Assembly: GCA_026119855.1 (NCBI GenBank)
Contig: JAOWBW010001908.1
Coordinates: 1 to 64,000 of the forward strand
Reading direction: 5' to 3'
DNA length: 64,000 nt
Origin: Campanula takesimana
Taxonomy: Eukaryota > Streptophyta > Magnoliopsida > Asterales > Campanulaceae
Shown: positions 47,113 to 58,610 of the stretch, one piece after another
Numbering within the stretch: position 1 is the first letter of the stretch
Layout of the letters: each line of letters opens with the position of its first letter
Notes under the pieces: model-generated
Told to the model about the DNA's origin: nothing
The model's input: only the letters and a program-made list of their open reading frames with translations
Database searches by the model: none
Made by a program: the position numbers and the translations under genes

Positions 47113-49625
47113 TATTGCCGTCTTCCACTGCGCAAGGTGCCTCAAAAACCAACATAAAGTCAACAGCCAAGGATCCTCGAGTTAGAAAGATCATAAGGAA
47201 AGGAAAGAAGAAAATGGATGAATCCCAATCATCCTCAAGTGAATCATCAAAAGTACCCTCAAGCCCAGCAAAACCAATATCATCTAACTTTGAGACAGTC
47301 AAAACTAAGAAGAAAAGTAGTTGGAGCCATGTGTTTGTTGATGAGGAAACCCCTGTCAGTGAAGGGGAACCTGAAGTTCAAAAGCAGAGTTAATCCAGTG
47401 ATGTGCAAGAAATTGATGAAGAAGAGTTTGGAGTTCAAAGAGCACTAGCAGACCAATCTGCATTGGTACCCTCCAAAGAGCAAGGTCAAATAGCTGAGAT
47501 GCAAGAAGATCCAACAGCTGAGATACAAGAGACTGATCTAGATCTGATAGATGAACCCTCTCAAAGTGACAAAGCCAAGGTAACCTCCTCCTCATCTTCT
47601 GCTGGTGACTTTATTGTTAAGAGAAGACCCTCAAGATCATCCTCACTGGTTCACAAAATTTTAGACACTCATCCCCTTCTACACCCAAAAATTCCTCAAC
47701 CTCAGAACCCTTGACTGTTGCTGAAGCAATTGTCCACCTGCAATCACCACCATCTCCAACCCCAAAGACCCATGCTCATGTTGAAACCCATATGGGGAAC
47801 TCTCCTAAGTCAGAAACCCCACATATGTCAAGGGGGAACTCTTCTGTTCATGAAACCCTTCCAATAGCTGAGACCACTTCTGTCTATGATCTACTTGTCT
47901 CATCACAACAGTATGTACCTCTACCCCCCAGATGTCCCTCCTCACCTTGTTGTCCTCCCAGTTATTCCCCCTGAACTCCTAAAGTTGATTGATGGAAAGT
48001 CAACTTCCTTAATGTCCTAGGAAAATAGTACTGCCTTCTTTGAACAGCTAAGCTCTAAGTTCTCCCTAGATCTAGCTATCAAATCTTTTAACTATATGAG
48101 AATCAAGGAGTTTATGTTATCTTTTTGGTCAAGATGGATCCTCAACCAACTCCAACAGCTATCCCTCCATCATTCCCCAGCAGAACTATCACATCAATTG
48201 AGACTATCCCTCAGTCTCAATTTGAGTTTGATATTCCTCTTCCAATCCTGGATTTTGGGTCTAGATTGTGAAATTGACTTTTCCCTCACCTCAATCCTAG
48301 AAGCCCATATAAAGTTTAGTTCAAAATCTCCCCTTCCTCCACTACTCAATCCCAACAATATTTCTAACCCTTGGGAACTGTCCAAAATCCACATCAGCAT
48401 TCATGTTAGAAATCTTAGTGGTATGCTCTTCTATGCCTATGAAGAGTGGAAGAAATTTAGGGCCTCTCTCCAAAACTCATTCCTGTTCACAGCTCCAAAA
48501 CTCCCAGAGCCCCTCTCCCTTGACAAACTTAGAGAATGGGAGTTTGCGTTCTCTAAGCTGGTCTCCAACAATCTTCAGGAATGCATTTACATACCCTCTC
48601 AGCTGGTCTACATCTTTTGTGTTCAGTTTGCCCAGTCTGTTGTCCAAGAAAAGTTGTGTCATTGGTGTCATTGTCAAGAACATACATCCCATCTCTACTG
48701 TTTACCCTCATGGTACACCTCCTCCACCTCCTCCTTACACCAAAAAGCTCAGATCAAAGATTGTTGATCTCCCTCCCAATTTTGATCCATTCAAATTTAC
48801 ACCTCCCTACTATGTCACCTATCATGACTTCAACACCCATGCTGCCTCCCTCATCAAGAAAATTAAGTCTTCTATTCTTAAGAAGCTTGATAATGTATCT
48901 GAGTTCATTCTCTACAGAGGCAACAATCCCTCCCCTGAACCTCATGAATAGCCATTCTACTCAGATCCCTCTTCCCAAATACACCATCCCAGTCCCTTCT
49001 CCAGCAACCAACCCATTCCCCAAAGAGCCCCTCACACATCCATTTTCTCCTTCTTATCCTTCAAATCCACCAAAAAGGGTCATCCTTATCTCTATAAAGA
49101 TTATCCTATGGGAGCCTCCAGCAATGAAAACAATATGACTCCCAAATAGCTCCAAGCAAGGATTGGTCCTAGACTAAGGCAAAATCAAATTGTTCTTACC
49201 AAGGCTCAGCTTTTAGCAAAACAGGATAAGGACTTTACATACAATCATCACATGGGCTTGGATTGGAAGAATGAAATGTATTGGAGAGGATGTGAGCCCA
49301 AGAAGAAAGAACAACTACTTCAAGAAGAAGCTGAGATCATGCAATCCAGAAAGGACAAAGCTAAGATGGATGAAACTTTCCCAGACCGTGGTTAGATAAT
49401 TTTTTGTTTTTGAACAATTTCAGTTTAGTTTGTTTCATGTTTGAACAATTTCATTTCAGTTGTTTTGAATTATTTCCTTTAGTACTGTTAGCCTGCTATT
49501 TGCATTAACCTTTTGTATGCAAAGTGAATCAATCATGAAAATTCTTTCTTCATTGGTATTATGTCATTACCATATTTTGTGCAGGTACACTTAAAACCAT
49601 TATTTATTTACTAAAATGGGGAAAT
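47113..49625 (+). pseudogene. Retroelement region with a long broken non-pol ORF
   Basis: Several open pieces (47115-47393, 47403-47714, 48096-48767, 48403-48951 and others) read as one long frame broken by stops and frameshifts: a Ser- and Lys-rich start (KKMDESQSSSSESSKVPSSP), an acidic Glu/Gln-rich stretch, a Pro-rich stretch, a globular-looking part (MLFYAYEEWKKFRASLQNSF), a proline run with YTKKLRSKIVDLPPNFDPF, and a basic end (YNHHMGLDWKNEMYWRGCEP). No protease, RT, RNase H or integrase motif is seen. It lies directly before a polypurine tract (AAAATGGGGAAAT) and LTR. In some plant Copia lineages an extra ORF, sometimes called env-like, sits between pol and the 3' LTR; this could be one, but no membrane or fusion features support that name. 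Function unknown. Confidence 0.55.
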
Positions 49626-50655
49626 TGTTAGTACTCTACTATGCTTAATTATACTTAACCGAATTAAACTGTGTTTTGATAAATAAATAATCAAACTACA
49701 TCCATTACTTGATGCCTACAATGACATGAGCACAGGCAACCCTTCACAAGACCTGAACAGCTAAGCTTCAAGTCAAACTGCTGTATGATATCCCCATCAT
49801 ATATACATCAAACAAGCTGAAGAAACACTATTCTCGGACCATCAAACACTCATTTGAATTACCAAAGATCAATCATCAAAAAAGCTTCAACAGATAGTGC
49901 CTTAAAGGTCCAACAGCTAAGACTGTTTATGACCAACAGCCAAGACTGTCACCTCAGATCTTTGAAGAATGATTATTCCAATGATTAAACAGTCTATCAA
50001 TCATTGGAATAACTTACATTGAATCCTGTACAAGTCTACACACAACCTTAGACACCTGACAACAAGTATCCAATGGAAACTGACATTGTGTCAGTCAAAC
50101 CTTGACTAAACTCCAGTCAAGATGAGCATTTACTTCACTGCACCCTTGTCCCCCAACGGCTATATGCCATCCCCTATATAAAGGAGCATACTGGCATGTT
50201 GTCAAGTAACCCTTTTGCCAACCTTAACACACCCTGCATCCTTGACCAACTTTCACACACCTTTACAACTTGTGCCAACAAGCAACCAGTTACAACCCAT
50301 TACCCAGCCAAGCTTTCTGTCAAGCTTTTATAAACAATTGTGTATTTTTCTTTTTTACTTTTTACTCTGCTTTAGAAGAAGCAACCTTAATTAAAGTGTC
50401 AATTAAGTAGAGGGGGTTCTAAGAACATGCCTTATCAATTATTATAACTCTTTTAGAAGAGAATATTATAGTGAATTGATCTCACTGTTGTCAACAGTGG
50501 GGGTGGATGTAAGAGAAGGTTTTTGCCTCTGAACCACTTAAAAATATTGTGGACACTCTTGTCTATACACTAACACACATACTGCACTTTGTTCTTTTCA
50601 TTCATTATTCATTTATATTCCGCTGCACATTCCTTTTATTTATTACTTCTCAACA
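49626..50655 (+). mobile_element. 3' LTR of the non-pol ORF element
   Basis: It starts TGTTAGTACTCTACTATGC after the polypurine tract. CCCTATATAAAGG at about 50174 is a likely TATA box. The end near TTACTTCTCAACA is approximate. The segment 50512-50617 is repeated at 36828-36934. Confidence 0.6.
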
Positions 50656-50734
50656 GCTAACCTAAAGTGTTAGTTGTCCAAGTTTTAATCAATCTGTTCA
50701 TATAGTTTAACAAGGCCTTTCAAGTTTAGATCTA

Positions 50735-51404
50735 TAGCATATGTTAGAATTTGAATCTGCAAGTAAGGCTTCCAGTACATCATCTGATATGTGTTTTAAA
50801 TCTTCAAGGAGAATCCATCATTTGATTGTCACCCTAATACTCATTTCATTATCACCCCAATACTCTGTGGCAGTTGTTTTGAACGGTCGAACATTGACCT
50901 TAAATTCTTCAGCTCAGCTAGCTACATGAATCCTATATCACCATTTTGTTCGGTACAAAGTCACATATGTCAAATGACCTGAATTGATTAATCACATAAA
51001 TCTCAATTAGATATGTACTCTAGGGCAAGCAAAGAGTCTACCTTTGAAAGTCTAAGTAAAAAGAGATATATAATTGTCCTTAGTGTTGGTTGTATTTACA
51101 AAAATGCTTGGGCATGTATCAAGTTATGTATATAATATGTGGGGGGGTAAAATTGAAGGTCATTAAAAAGTGGATAATTTCTAGAATGAACTTTTTAAGT
51201 GAAACAACGGGTATAGATAGTGGACTTTTGTATTTGAACGAGGGGAGTTTTGTCTATGAGAATGATCTAGACCATCTGGATCTTGTTATAGGCTTGTGGT
51301 GTACATTATCTTATATTTAGTTTGTTGTATCTTTTATGTCGAGGAAATGTTGAAGGCATTGAAAGTAGATAGTTTCTAGAATGCACTTCTTAACACCTCC
51401 CAAT
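50735..51404 (+). promoter_or_regulatory. Distal 5' region of gene copy B, first part
   Basis: ATATGTTAGAATTTGAATCT and TTCTTCAGCTCAGCTAGCTA, followed by blocks such as AAAGTCACATATGTCAAATG, match 62705-63010, which lies directly upstream of copy C. From 51148 the first unit of a roughly 200-bp repeat begins. It is cut at 51404 by a solo LTR. Confidence 0.6.
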
Positions 51405-53122
51405 TGTTGGAAATTATGCTCTAGGACCTTGAGGAAGGCCTATGCGTTATATCATAGCTTCATTGTTATAGAGATAACAAATCCGATTATTATATCTTTT
51501 GCATGTTTATTATAATAATCATTGTCCCTAGCACTTATGAAGGGATAGCATGAGTTTAATGGATAATCATATGATGATTATGATGCATATGATGCGGATT
51601 AAACTTGTGGGTACTTGTTGGAGAACAATGTACTGGATAGACCCGTTATGAGATTTATGTCATGGTCAAATGTCATAATTAAATCTCATAATAGTTATAT
51701 CATTTGATATCCTTAGACCTGAGATTATCACGGTCTTCCACATGATGAACATTATGTTTGACGTACTCAAACGCTACCCCTAACCAGGTGGTTATAAAAA
51801 CTACGATTGGCATAATCAGATTCTTGTAGAGAAGAATGATAAGTCAAGATGGGATTTATCCCTCTCTCAAGAGAGATATCTTCTTGGCCTCTCGATGAGT
51901 GAGATTAATGATAGTGTACGGCCGTACCCAAATGAATTGAAGTGTTCGATATCATTTGCTCATATAAATCTACTCGGGATCGAGAAAGCATTGGAAAACA
52001 TAAGTTGACGTAGACCATGACTTATGTCCAATATGATATCGCGTGACAAAAAGATTGTGATATGTTCTATAAGGTAACTTTGGACTTTCAAAGTTGTACT
52101 AATTGGGTAGTCATAATGGCTTGCTAGAGTCCGCTTATGACTTACGGGTTCTGACTCGTTCGTACTCGTTACCAACTTAGTACAATCCTATTGGGTCACA
52201 CACACAATAGAACGGATTGAAAAGGGATGAAATTTGGGAATTTTAAGAAGGCCACCGTACGGCTCCTGGTGAGCCGTACGGCTGCCTCCCCGTTTCTGGT
52301 CAGATTGTTTGGTTTTCTTGTACGACAAGGAATCCCGATCCCAAACGGAATTAGGTCAGACCCTCATATAAGATATGCAGCCGGGTTTGACAGCCTCTAA
52401 CGTTGATTTTGGAAATCAATAACCATTGTTTTAGAAACAATAAATTATAGAGAGATAGGATTATTTATTTTGTGATCCATGATCATCAAAATACAATAAT
52501 CAATGAAGCAAGATAATTCCGACGAAGAAATCGTTTCTTCATCAAGCCTTGGGTCTAGCAATCCAGATCAAGAAGTTGTTCTTGATATCCGTTCGACATG
52601 TGGATACCGATAGAGGGTGTTTGCTTTAGCCCCTCAAAGTCCGTGTTCATGAATTCGATCTTCAAGGGTATGGTTTTATTTCATCTTTTATGTCGAGGTA
52701 ATGTTGAAGGCATTGAAAGTAGATAGTTTCTAGAACGCACTTCTTAAAATCTCCCAATATCGATAGCGGGCTCTTTTATTGGAACGACATGAGTTTTGTC
52801 TATAAGAATGTTCTAAACCATATAGATCTTGTTATAGCCGTGGTGTATGGTATCTTTAGTTTATCGTATCCATGGAGTAAAGTTGAAGGCAGTAAAAAGT
52901 AAATAGTTTCAAGAATGCACTTTTTAAGTGCAGCGCCTCCCAACATCAATAGCGGACTCTTCTATTGGGACACAAAAAGTTTTGTCCATGAAATGTTCTA
53001 GAACTTGTTATAGGTGTGGTGGTGAATGTTTTTTTAATTTGAAGTAACCTTTATTTGGGAATTGGGGGTAAAGTTGAAAGGCAATGAAAAGTAGATACTT
53101 TCTAGAACACACTTTTTAATTG
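51148..53122 (+). repeat. Promoter-type repeat array, interrupted
   Basis: The unit has a head (TTGAAGGCATTGAAAGTAGA...TCTAGAATGCACTT) and a body (GATAGCGGACTCTTTTATTG...ATCTTGTTATAGG...TTTAGTTTGTTGTATC). Units start at about 51148, 52697, 52862 and 53075; the last is cut at 53122 and its body resumes at 55543. The copy C locus has one unit (about 63025-63185). A solo LTR splits the array. Confidence 0.65.
51405..52683. mobile_element. Solo LTR related to the LTR at 45730
   Basis: It starts TGTTGGAAATTATGCTCTAG and ends GGTTTTATTTCA. It shares long blocks with 45730-47112 but has CCGTACGGC palindromes where the other has CACGACCGTGCC. It is bounded by a 75-bp direct duplication (51330-51404 and 52684-52758, 4 mismatches). 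No internal retrotransposon DNA is present. Confidence 0.75.
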
Positions 53123-53640
53123 AAACTAGTGTTCTAAAAAGTGCCCTATGCGGCCGCGTAGGTGCTAGGCGATGGTGCAACGCCGCGCCGACCACCAAGT
53201 CGCCGGAAAAGGCGCTCCTTCAACTAGACGGGCGATTAGGACAATTTGGCGGCGATTAGCGGTCTAGATGCCGCTAGGCGGTCTAGGCGGTCAGATCCGC
53301 CTTGGTAACAGTCGTCCGAAATTGGATCGTCGCCACCGACGCTTGACAAAAAACGTATTTTGGTGATAGTTTGTTCAACTTTTGAAGGTGTTAAGAGAAG
53401 AAAAAAAAATGGTGTGACAAAGAAAAACAAGGGATTTGGCCCAAGCGGCACAGAGAAAGAGGAGAAAGAGAAGAAAGAGAAAAGAGAGACAGAGCGCTGA
53501 TGAATGAGGTGAGGGACAGCGTAGAAATGATAGAGATAGAGAGAATATACGGTTTTTTGAAATTTGAACGAGGAATAGATAATCTGGTATAGGTCATATC
53601 TAGAAGGGCCCATTGACACACGTTGAACTTAGTTGTGTGG
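53123..53640. mobile_element. CTAGGCG-type element, one end clear
   Basis: AGTGTTCTAAAAAGTGCCCT at the left and repeated CTAGGCGG motifs resemble the small element at 20600-20757. The right limit is uncertain. The minus-strand frames at 53236-53621 are leader-like TC-rich DNA without a domain. Confidence 0.4.
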
Positions 53641-53901
53641 ACAATGTTTTACGCGTGTTTGGCTTGTTTACTAAATCACCACTTTGTTTTATTGTGTTTG
53701 TATTGTGAGTGTGTTTGTATACAGTTATTGAAATTAAATATTTAGTTGTAAATTAGTTATGATTTTTTAATCAAATTAATATTATTAATTTTTGACAAAC
53801 ACCAAACATAAGTAGCATTATTTTTTAGATAATTATATATAATTCTATATAAATTTATTAAAATTATAAGAATATTCTAGACCATTTAGTATTATCTGTA
53901 A

Positions 53902-55542
53902 CTAGTTTATCGCCCGTGCATGCACGGATTTTTAAGGTAATACATATTTAACACTTTAAAAAAGTTATTAATCATTTATAAGAAAATATTGTGCTACATG
54001 TCAATCAACTATTTTTAAATTATTTTACTTAAGGTTGAAATAAGTAAGTATGGCCACCTTCAAATTTTCATTTAATATTTAATAAAAATTCTTATCTTAA
54101 AAAGCATATTTGAAAGATATGGGAGTAAAATGTTAAATACTGAATTAGTTGACAATTATCTAATGTGAAATTTAAAGGGTAAAGAATGAAATATTTAAAT
54201 ATTCTTCATTTAAATATTTTTCATTAAATTTGAAAGTGATAAATTATAGTTTCATTTTAATTTTTTAATCAACTCAATTTAATTTTGACCAATATTTTAT
54301 AAAATAGTATCGTTATCTTCATGATATTCTCATAAATTTAACTTATAGAATTTGTCCATTAGATATTTAGAAATTTAATAAAGATAAAAATATTTTCATA
54401 AAGAAGTTGTAAATATTCAATTGATGTATCAAATTAAATGGAGATATTGTTTGAGGATTGAGAAAATAAATAATTATTATTTGTGTATATAATTTTCTTC
54501 ATCTTAAATATAAACAACAGTAAATAATAAGCAGAACTTTTGTTTTATACAGCATGAATTAAAGTGTAAGTACATAAATTGGATTTTATTACCAAAATCC
54601 CATTGTAAATGTGACATTTGATAAATGTGAAATTTGTATTGAACTTTCGTAGGAATATGCTGTACATTTCTTATGTCATAATACAAAACTAAAACAAAAT
54701 TTCATAGTTTTTTATTTTAGCACGCAAAACTTCCTAATTTAACGATGTTCTTAATTAAGAAGTTATCTAATTTGATTGATGCGGATCAATCAATCATCAT
54801 CGTGTATTTCGCTATTCTAAGACTCACTTATTTTATTGAATGAAATCAACAATTTATAATTTAATAATTAAAAGTTGGCATCAATGGGATTACACCAAAT
54901 TACATAATTCTTTCTTACATTGAAGCAAATCATAACCTTAGTGCATTCAAATACGTACATCGGTAGCAACTACGTGAATTGAATTGTTCTAATCGTGCAT
55001 TGTGACTTTGAAAGAACTTGTCAAATACTGATGTAGGAAATTATAATCTGCAACCTTCTTACCTACACTCAAGTTTGCTCCTGGCCAGCCTCTAAATCAA
55101 AAGGTCCGAGCTCAAACTCCGGCAATTCATCATTCTCTTCCTTTCCGATCAATGTCTCCAACTTTTTTCCACCACCAGCAATCATCTCAAACTCCCCCTT
55201 CCTCCTTCACATAGCGAGCTCCGCTAAGTATCACCGTAAAACACCTGAATCAAACGATTGCGCACTCCGGCTGAGGAGATCGACATGGCAAGTGAATCCA
55301 TGGCCGAAGCCTAACAGGATCTGCAAGAGACATTAAAAAAGCAAACAGCTGCAATATGTGATGGCCGGTCCATCTTCTTAGTAATTAATTAATTATAGGA
55401 ATTAACTGAGTAACATTAAATATAACAAAACTACTATCACCAATTACTATATAAAATATTTAGGCGGGAAAACTTGTAATCTGGTGCTGCCATGTGGAAG
55501 CCGCTGATGTCAGCGGTTTCTGATTTAGTATTATTTTATAGA
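53902..55542 (-). mobile_element. Non-autonomous Helitron carrying gene-like DNA
   Basis: On the minus strand it starts TCTATAAAATAATACTAAAT at 55542 after an A, and ends with hairpin CCGTGCATGCACGG, a spacer and CTAG at 53905-53902 before a T. No Rep/helicase frame is present. Exon-like DNA at 55069-55330 lies in the same orientation. It sits inside the last promoter-repeat unit of gene copy B. Confidence 0.7.
55069..55330 (-). pseudogene. Gene fragment captured by the Helitron
   Basis: On the minus strand a tract ending in TCTCTTGCAG is followed by an open stretch reading ILLGFGHGFTCHVDLLSRSA, and further on by MIAGGGKKLETLIGKEENDE and LPEFELGPFDLEAGQEQT to a stop at 55069-55071. A stop and a frame change between the two parts show a splice junction or a lesion. 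Coding-like composition and the splice acceptor suggest an exon and 3' end of a host gene. I do not recognise the protein. Confidence 0.45.
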
Positions 55543-55892
55543 TAGATAGTGGACTTTTTATTGGAACATGGGGAGTTATTATGTCTATAAGAATATTCTA
55601 GACCATCTAGACACTTTTCTGGGTGGTATTTTACGCAATGTTTAGTTTGTCGTATCCTTCTGGGATCTTCTAATCCTCACATCGTGCAAAGTCCTACGTC
55701 CAAGAGTGACTAGAAACTTCAAAAACAAGAAAATCAGTGGCACGTGTTGTAATTTAAGAAATAATTAAGTTGGTAGATCAGCCTGCAATGCACGTGAGAC
55801 ACAAGTTTTTTCTAGTTGTTGGCTATAAATACATCTTAACAATAACCCTAAATTGCATTCACCTCCCACAGTTTCCCATTTGTACCGCGGCA
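55543..55892 (+). promoter_or_regulatory. Proximal promoter of gene copy B
   Basis: Two CACGTG G-boxes (55741-55746 and 55791-55796) precede TATAAAT at 55824-55830, which lies 69 bases before the ATG at 55893. Copy C has the same second G-box and TATA at nearly the same spacing. G-boxes bind bZIP and bHLH factors; the regulator here is unknown. Confidence 0.6.
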
Positions 55893-56396
55893 ATGAATAT
55901 TTCTATTGAAGATGAAGAAGCCGAGAATGGTTGTTATAAGATGTTAATCTATTTCAACAATCGTATCAACACTTCATCGATGAGTAGAGAGGCCTTATAT
56001 GATAAGGAAGAAGGTTTCTTGTTTTAATTCAAATTTTAAAATGATCTGATCTTTTTTGGTATATTTGTGTGATTGATCTATTGATCCTATCGATTTGAAT
56101 GCTGATTTCCTTAATTAATTTGTATCAATGCAATTCCTGTTATTTTACTTAATTATATGTATGTTTGAATTTTCAGACTTCCTCTGAAGATATTGCCGAT
56201 TCCTCTCCGCCCTATCCTCCCTCTCGTAATGACGATTACCTCAAACCAGGCGACTGGGTTATGGAATATCACCTCACAACGGAGGCAGGGAAACCATTGG
56301 ACTGGACAACTTATTTTGAATGGGAGTGAAATGATCAAAATGAGCGTGCTTTGGAAGGCCACTTCTATTGTTGTGGCAATCGTGGTATCAGCCTGA
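55893..56396 (+). CDS. Copy B of the unrecognised MNIS-type gene
   Basis: Exon 1 runs 55893-56013 (MNISIEDEEAENGCYKMLI, then YFNNRINTSSMSREALYDKE) to a donor GAAG/GTTTCT. An in-frame upstream ATG at 55770 lies before the TATA box and is not used here. A second exon is expected after TTTTCAG at about 56177. One frame there reads NDDYLKPGDWVMEYHLTTEA then GKPLDWTTYFEWE and stops at 56328-56330; another stays open to 56396. The phase after exon 1 does not join the first of these directly, so either the splice site differs or copy B is damaged. The protein is short and acidic with no signal peptide or known domain. Promoter, exon and 3' flank are all shared with the copy at 63368. I do not know its function. 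Confidence 0.4.
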
Positions 56397-56579
56397 CAAA
56401 GAAATAGGGTAGGAATTTTATTTCATTTAGTAAATGTTAGCGGTGTACAAATAAAAAATGTTGGAGATGAATGTATTCTGGAAGCTATTCTTACTTTTGT
56501 ATTTTTTTGAGTATGGCTTAGAGAACAGCAGTGTAAATGTTTGAGTACTTTTTTTATATTTATTGTTGATATTATATAC

Positions 56580-58610
56580 TGATGGACATAAATATAAGGA
56601 TAGATTTTTTTTATTTTTTTATTTTTTTTTGAAAGAAAAATATAAGGATAGATTAAGGTTTTGTTTTTAAGTACTTTACTGTTATTTTTTGGATTTAAAT
56701 TTAGGTAGGTGATGATATCATGTAGTGAAAAACGGGGGGAAACGTGTTTTACGCCAAGTTAGCATAAAACATCTTTTTTTAAATGGTGCGGTGGCATTTT
56801 TGTAAAAAAATGGGAAGTTGTTTTAAAACATGCGGTGGCATTTTTGTAACTGACGCTTATCATAATGCCAGTGTTATTATTAAAAAGTGTCAGTCATGTT
56901 ACACTGGCACTTATTAACACTACCACTGGCACTTTTGATAAGTGTCAGTATTAATGTTTATAAGTGTCAGTGTAATGGATGGCACTTTTTAACACTAACA
57001 CTGACACTTATTAAAAGTGCCAGTGACAGTGTTTATAAACGTCAGTCCAAATGACTGGCACTTTGTAATATTAACACTGGCATTTACGATACTTACCATT
57101 TATTTACAAAAATGCTAATGCCAGCGTCTTTGCGAAAACACGTTTTTCCTATCCTTAAGGTAAAACACATTTTTTATAAGACCTACTATGTCATGTTTAG
57201 AAGTAGATTTATGCAATATTTTGATGTTTTAGAGTTTTATTAGGCGACCATATAGGTTAGGCATATTTTTAGTAGTGTTTGACTTGATTTTAAAGTCTTA
57301 GGATCCCAATAAAAATAGGTTATGATGTAATTCGAAAATCAGTTGATTATTAATAAAGTTTTGATATTGAGTGTGTCTCTTTAATCCCTGAAAGTGATTG
57401 AATTCCTTTTGGATGCCAATTATCAGTAACCGTGCGCGCGCGATTCAACGAGAATTGAAGATCTCTCACGGTGTTTGATACTATTCTTCTAGCATTGTTG
57501 CGACAGTCAACAGAATAATAGATATTTATACCTTTTATGCTTTTGCTTCCCTAAATCATTTGGTAATTAGAGCCTGCATCTGAATTTTCTTACATTCAGG
57601 TAAGGTTTTTCGTTATCATTTTTTTTTTCGTTTCGAAAAAAAAAAGTATGATCTTTCATGGCCTTTCATCGAATCTACGACTATTGATCATTTCATCGAT
57701 TTGTTGAAACATCCAGTTTATGATAAGTGCTCTTACAAAATTTGTCAATCTGACAATGTTTTGCGTTTAGCCAATACAACCGATCCACAACCTCTAACTT
57801 ATTCCTTTCGGACGATCTATGATGAAGAAATTGGTACCCATACCCATCAATTTAATGATCCATTTGATGTTTCACATTCGAAGACATTTTTTCTAGATAT
57901 ATAAAAAAATTGTTATGAATTCATTCGATTGTGCTGGGCTGGATGAATGTTATTTCTCAAGTTTGCAAATTCAAAGTTCGTCAACTATTTGAGGTTTCTC
58001 ATATTCTAGATTCTGATGTTGAGGTCCAATTGGAGGATATTCATTTTAGATATTCTCTTCGCACTGCGACAAATTCAAGTACAAACCGTTCTAAATTCGA
58101 GGACGAATTTTTTGAAGCCGAAGAGAATGATGGAGATAAATATAAGGATAGATTTAGGCTTTGTTTTTAATTATTTTTAATGTTATTTTTGGATTTAAAT
58201 TTAGGTAGGTGATATAATATCGTGTTTAGAAGTAGATTTATGCAATATTTTGATGTTTTATAATTTTATTAGGTTATCATATAGGTTAGGCATATTTTAA
58301 GTCGTGTTTGACTTGATTTCAAAGTTTAGGATCCCTATAAAAATAGGTTATGGAGTAATTTTGAAAATCAGTTGATTATTAATAAAGTTTTGATATTGAG
58401 TGTGTCTTTTTATTTCCTGAAAGTGATGAAATTCCTTTCAGATGTCAATTATCGGTAATCGTGCGCGATTCAACGAGAATTGAAAATCTCTCACTGGTAA
58501 TCATGCGCGATTCAACAGTGTTTGATAATATTATTCTGGCATTGTTGCGACGATCAATGTAATAATAGATATTTATCACTTTTGTTTTATGCTTCCGCTT
58601 CCCTACATCA
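56580..58610. mobile_element. Second TRIM-like element with a nested insertion
   Basis: LTR 1 (56580-57558, interrupted) and LTR 2 (58128-58610, 483 bp) start TGATGG and end near CTACATCA. After LTR 1, TGGTAATTAGAGCC is a diverged primer-binding site. The 570-bp interior has short frames ending FEDEFFEAEENDGD just before LTR 2, and no pol. Flanks TATAC and CATAC match at 4 of 5 bases. It is related to the TRIM at 34706 (shared TTTTTAGTAGTGTTTGACTT). Confidence 0.7.
56727..57195. mobile_element. MULE-like insertion inside the TRIM LTR
   Basis: Comparison with LTR 2 shows about 470 extra bases here, flanked by TCATGT on both sides. The ends carry GAAACGTGTTTTAC-type blocks in opposite orientation. 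The interior is made of many ACTGGCACTT and AAGTGTCAGT motifs in both orientations. Confidence 0.6.

Noticed and set aside
47113..49400. Calling the long broken ORF a retroviral envelope gene
   Set aside because: No signal peptide, transmembrane segment or fusion-type motif could be seen; the position alone does not justify the name.
53236..53621. A 127-codon minus-strand frame rich in Phe and Ser
   Set aside because: It is TC-rich leader-like sequence within a transposon without a recognisable domain.
57701..58170. Host gene between the TRIM LTRs
   Set aside because: The short frames lie between direct repeats next to a primer-binding-site-like sequence and lead straight into the second LTR, so they are better explained as retroelement interior.
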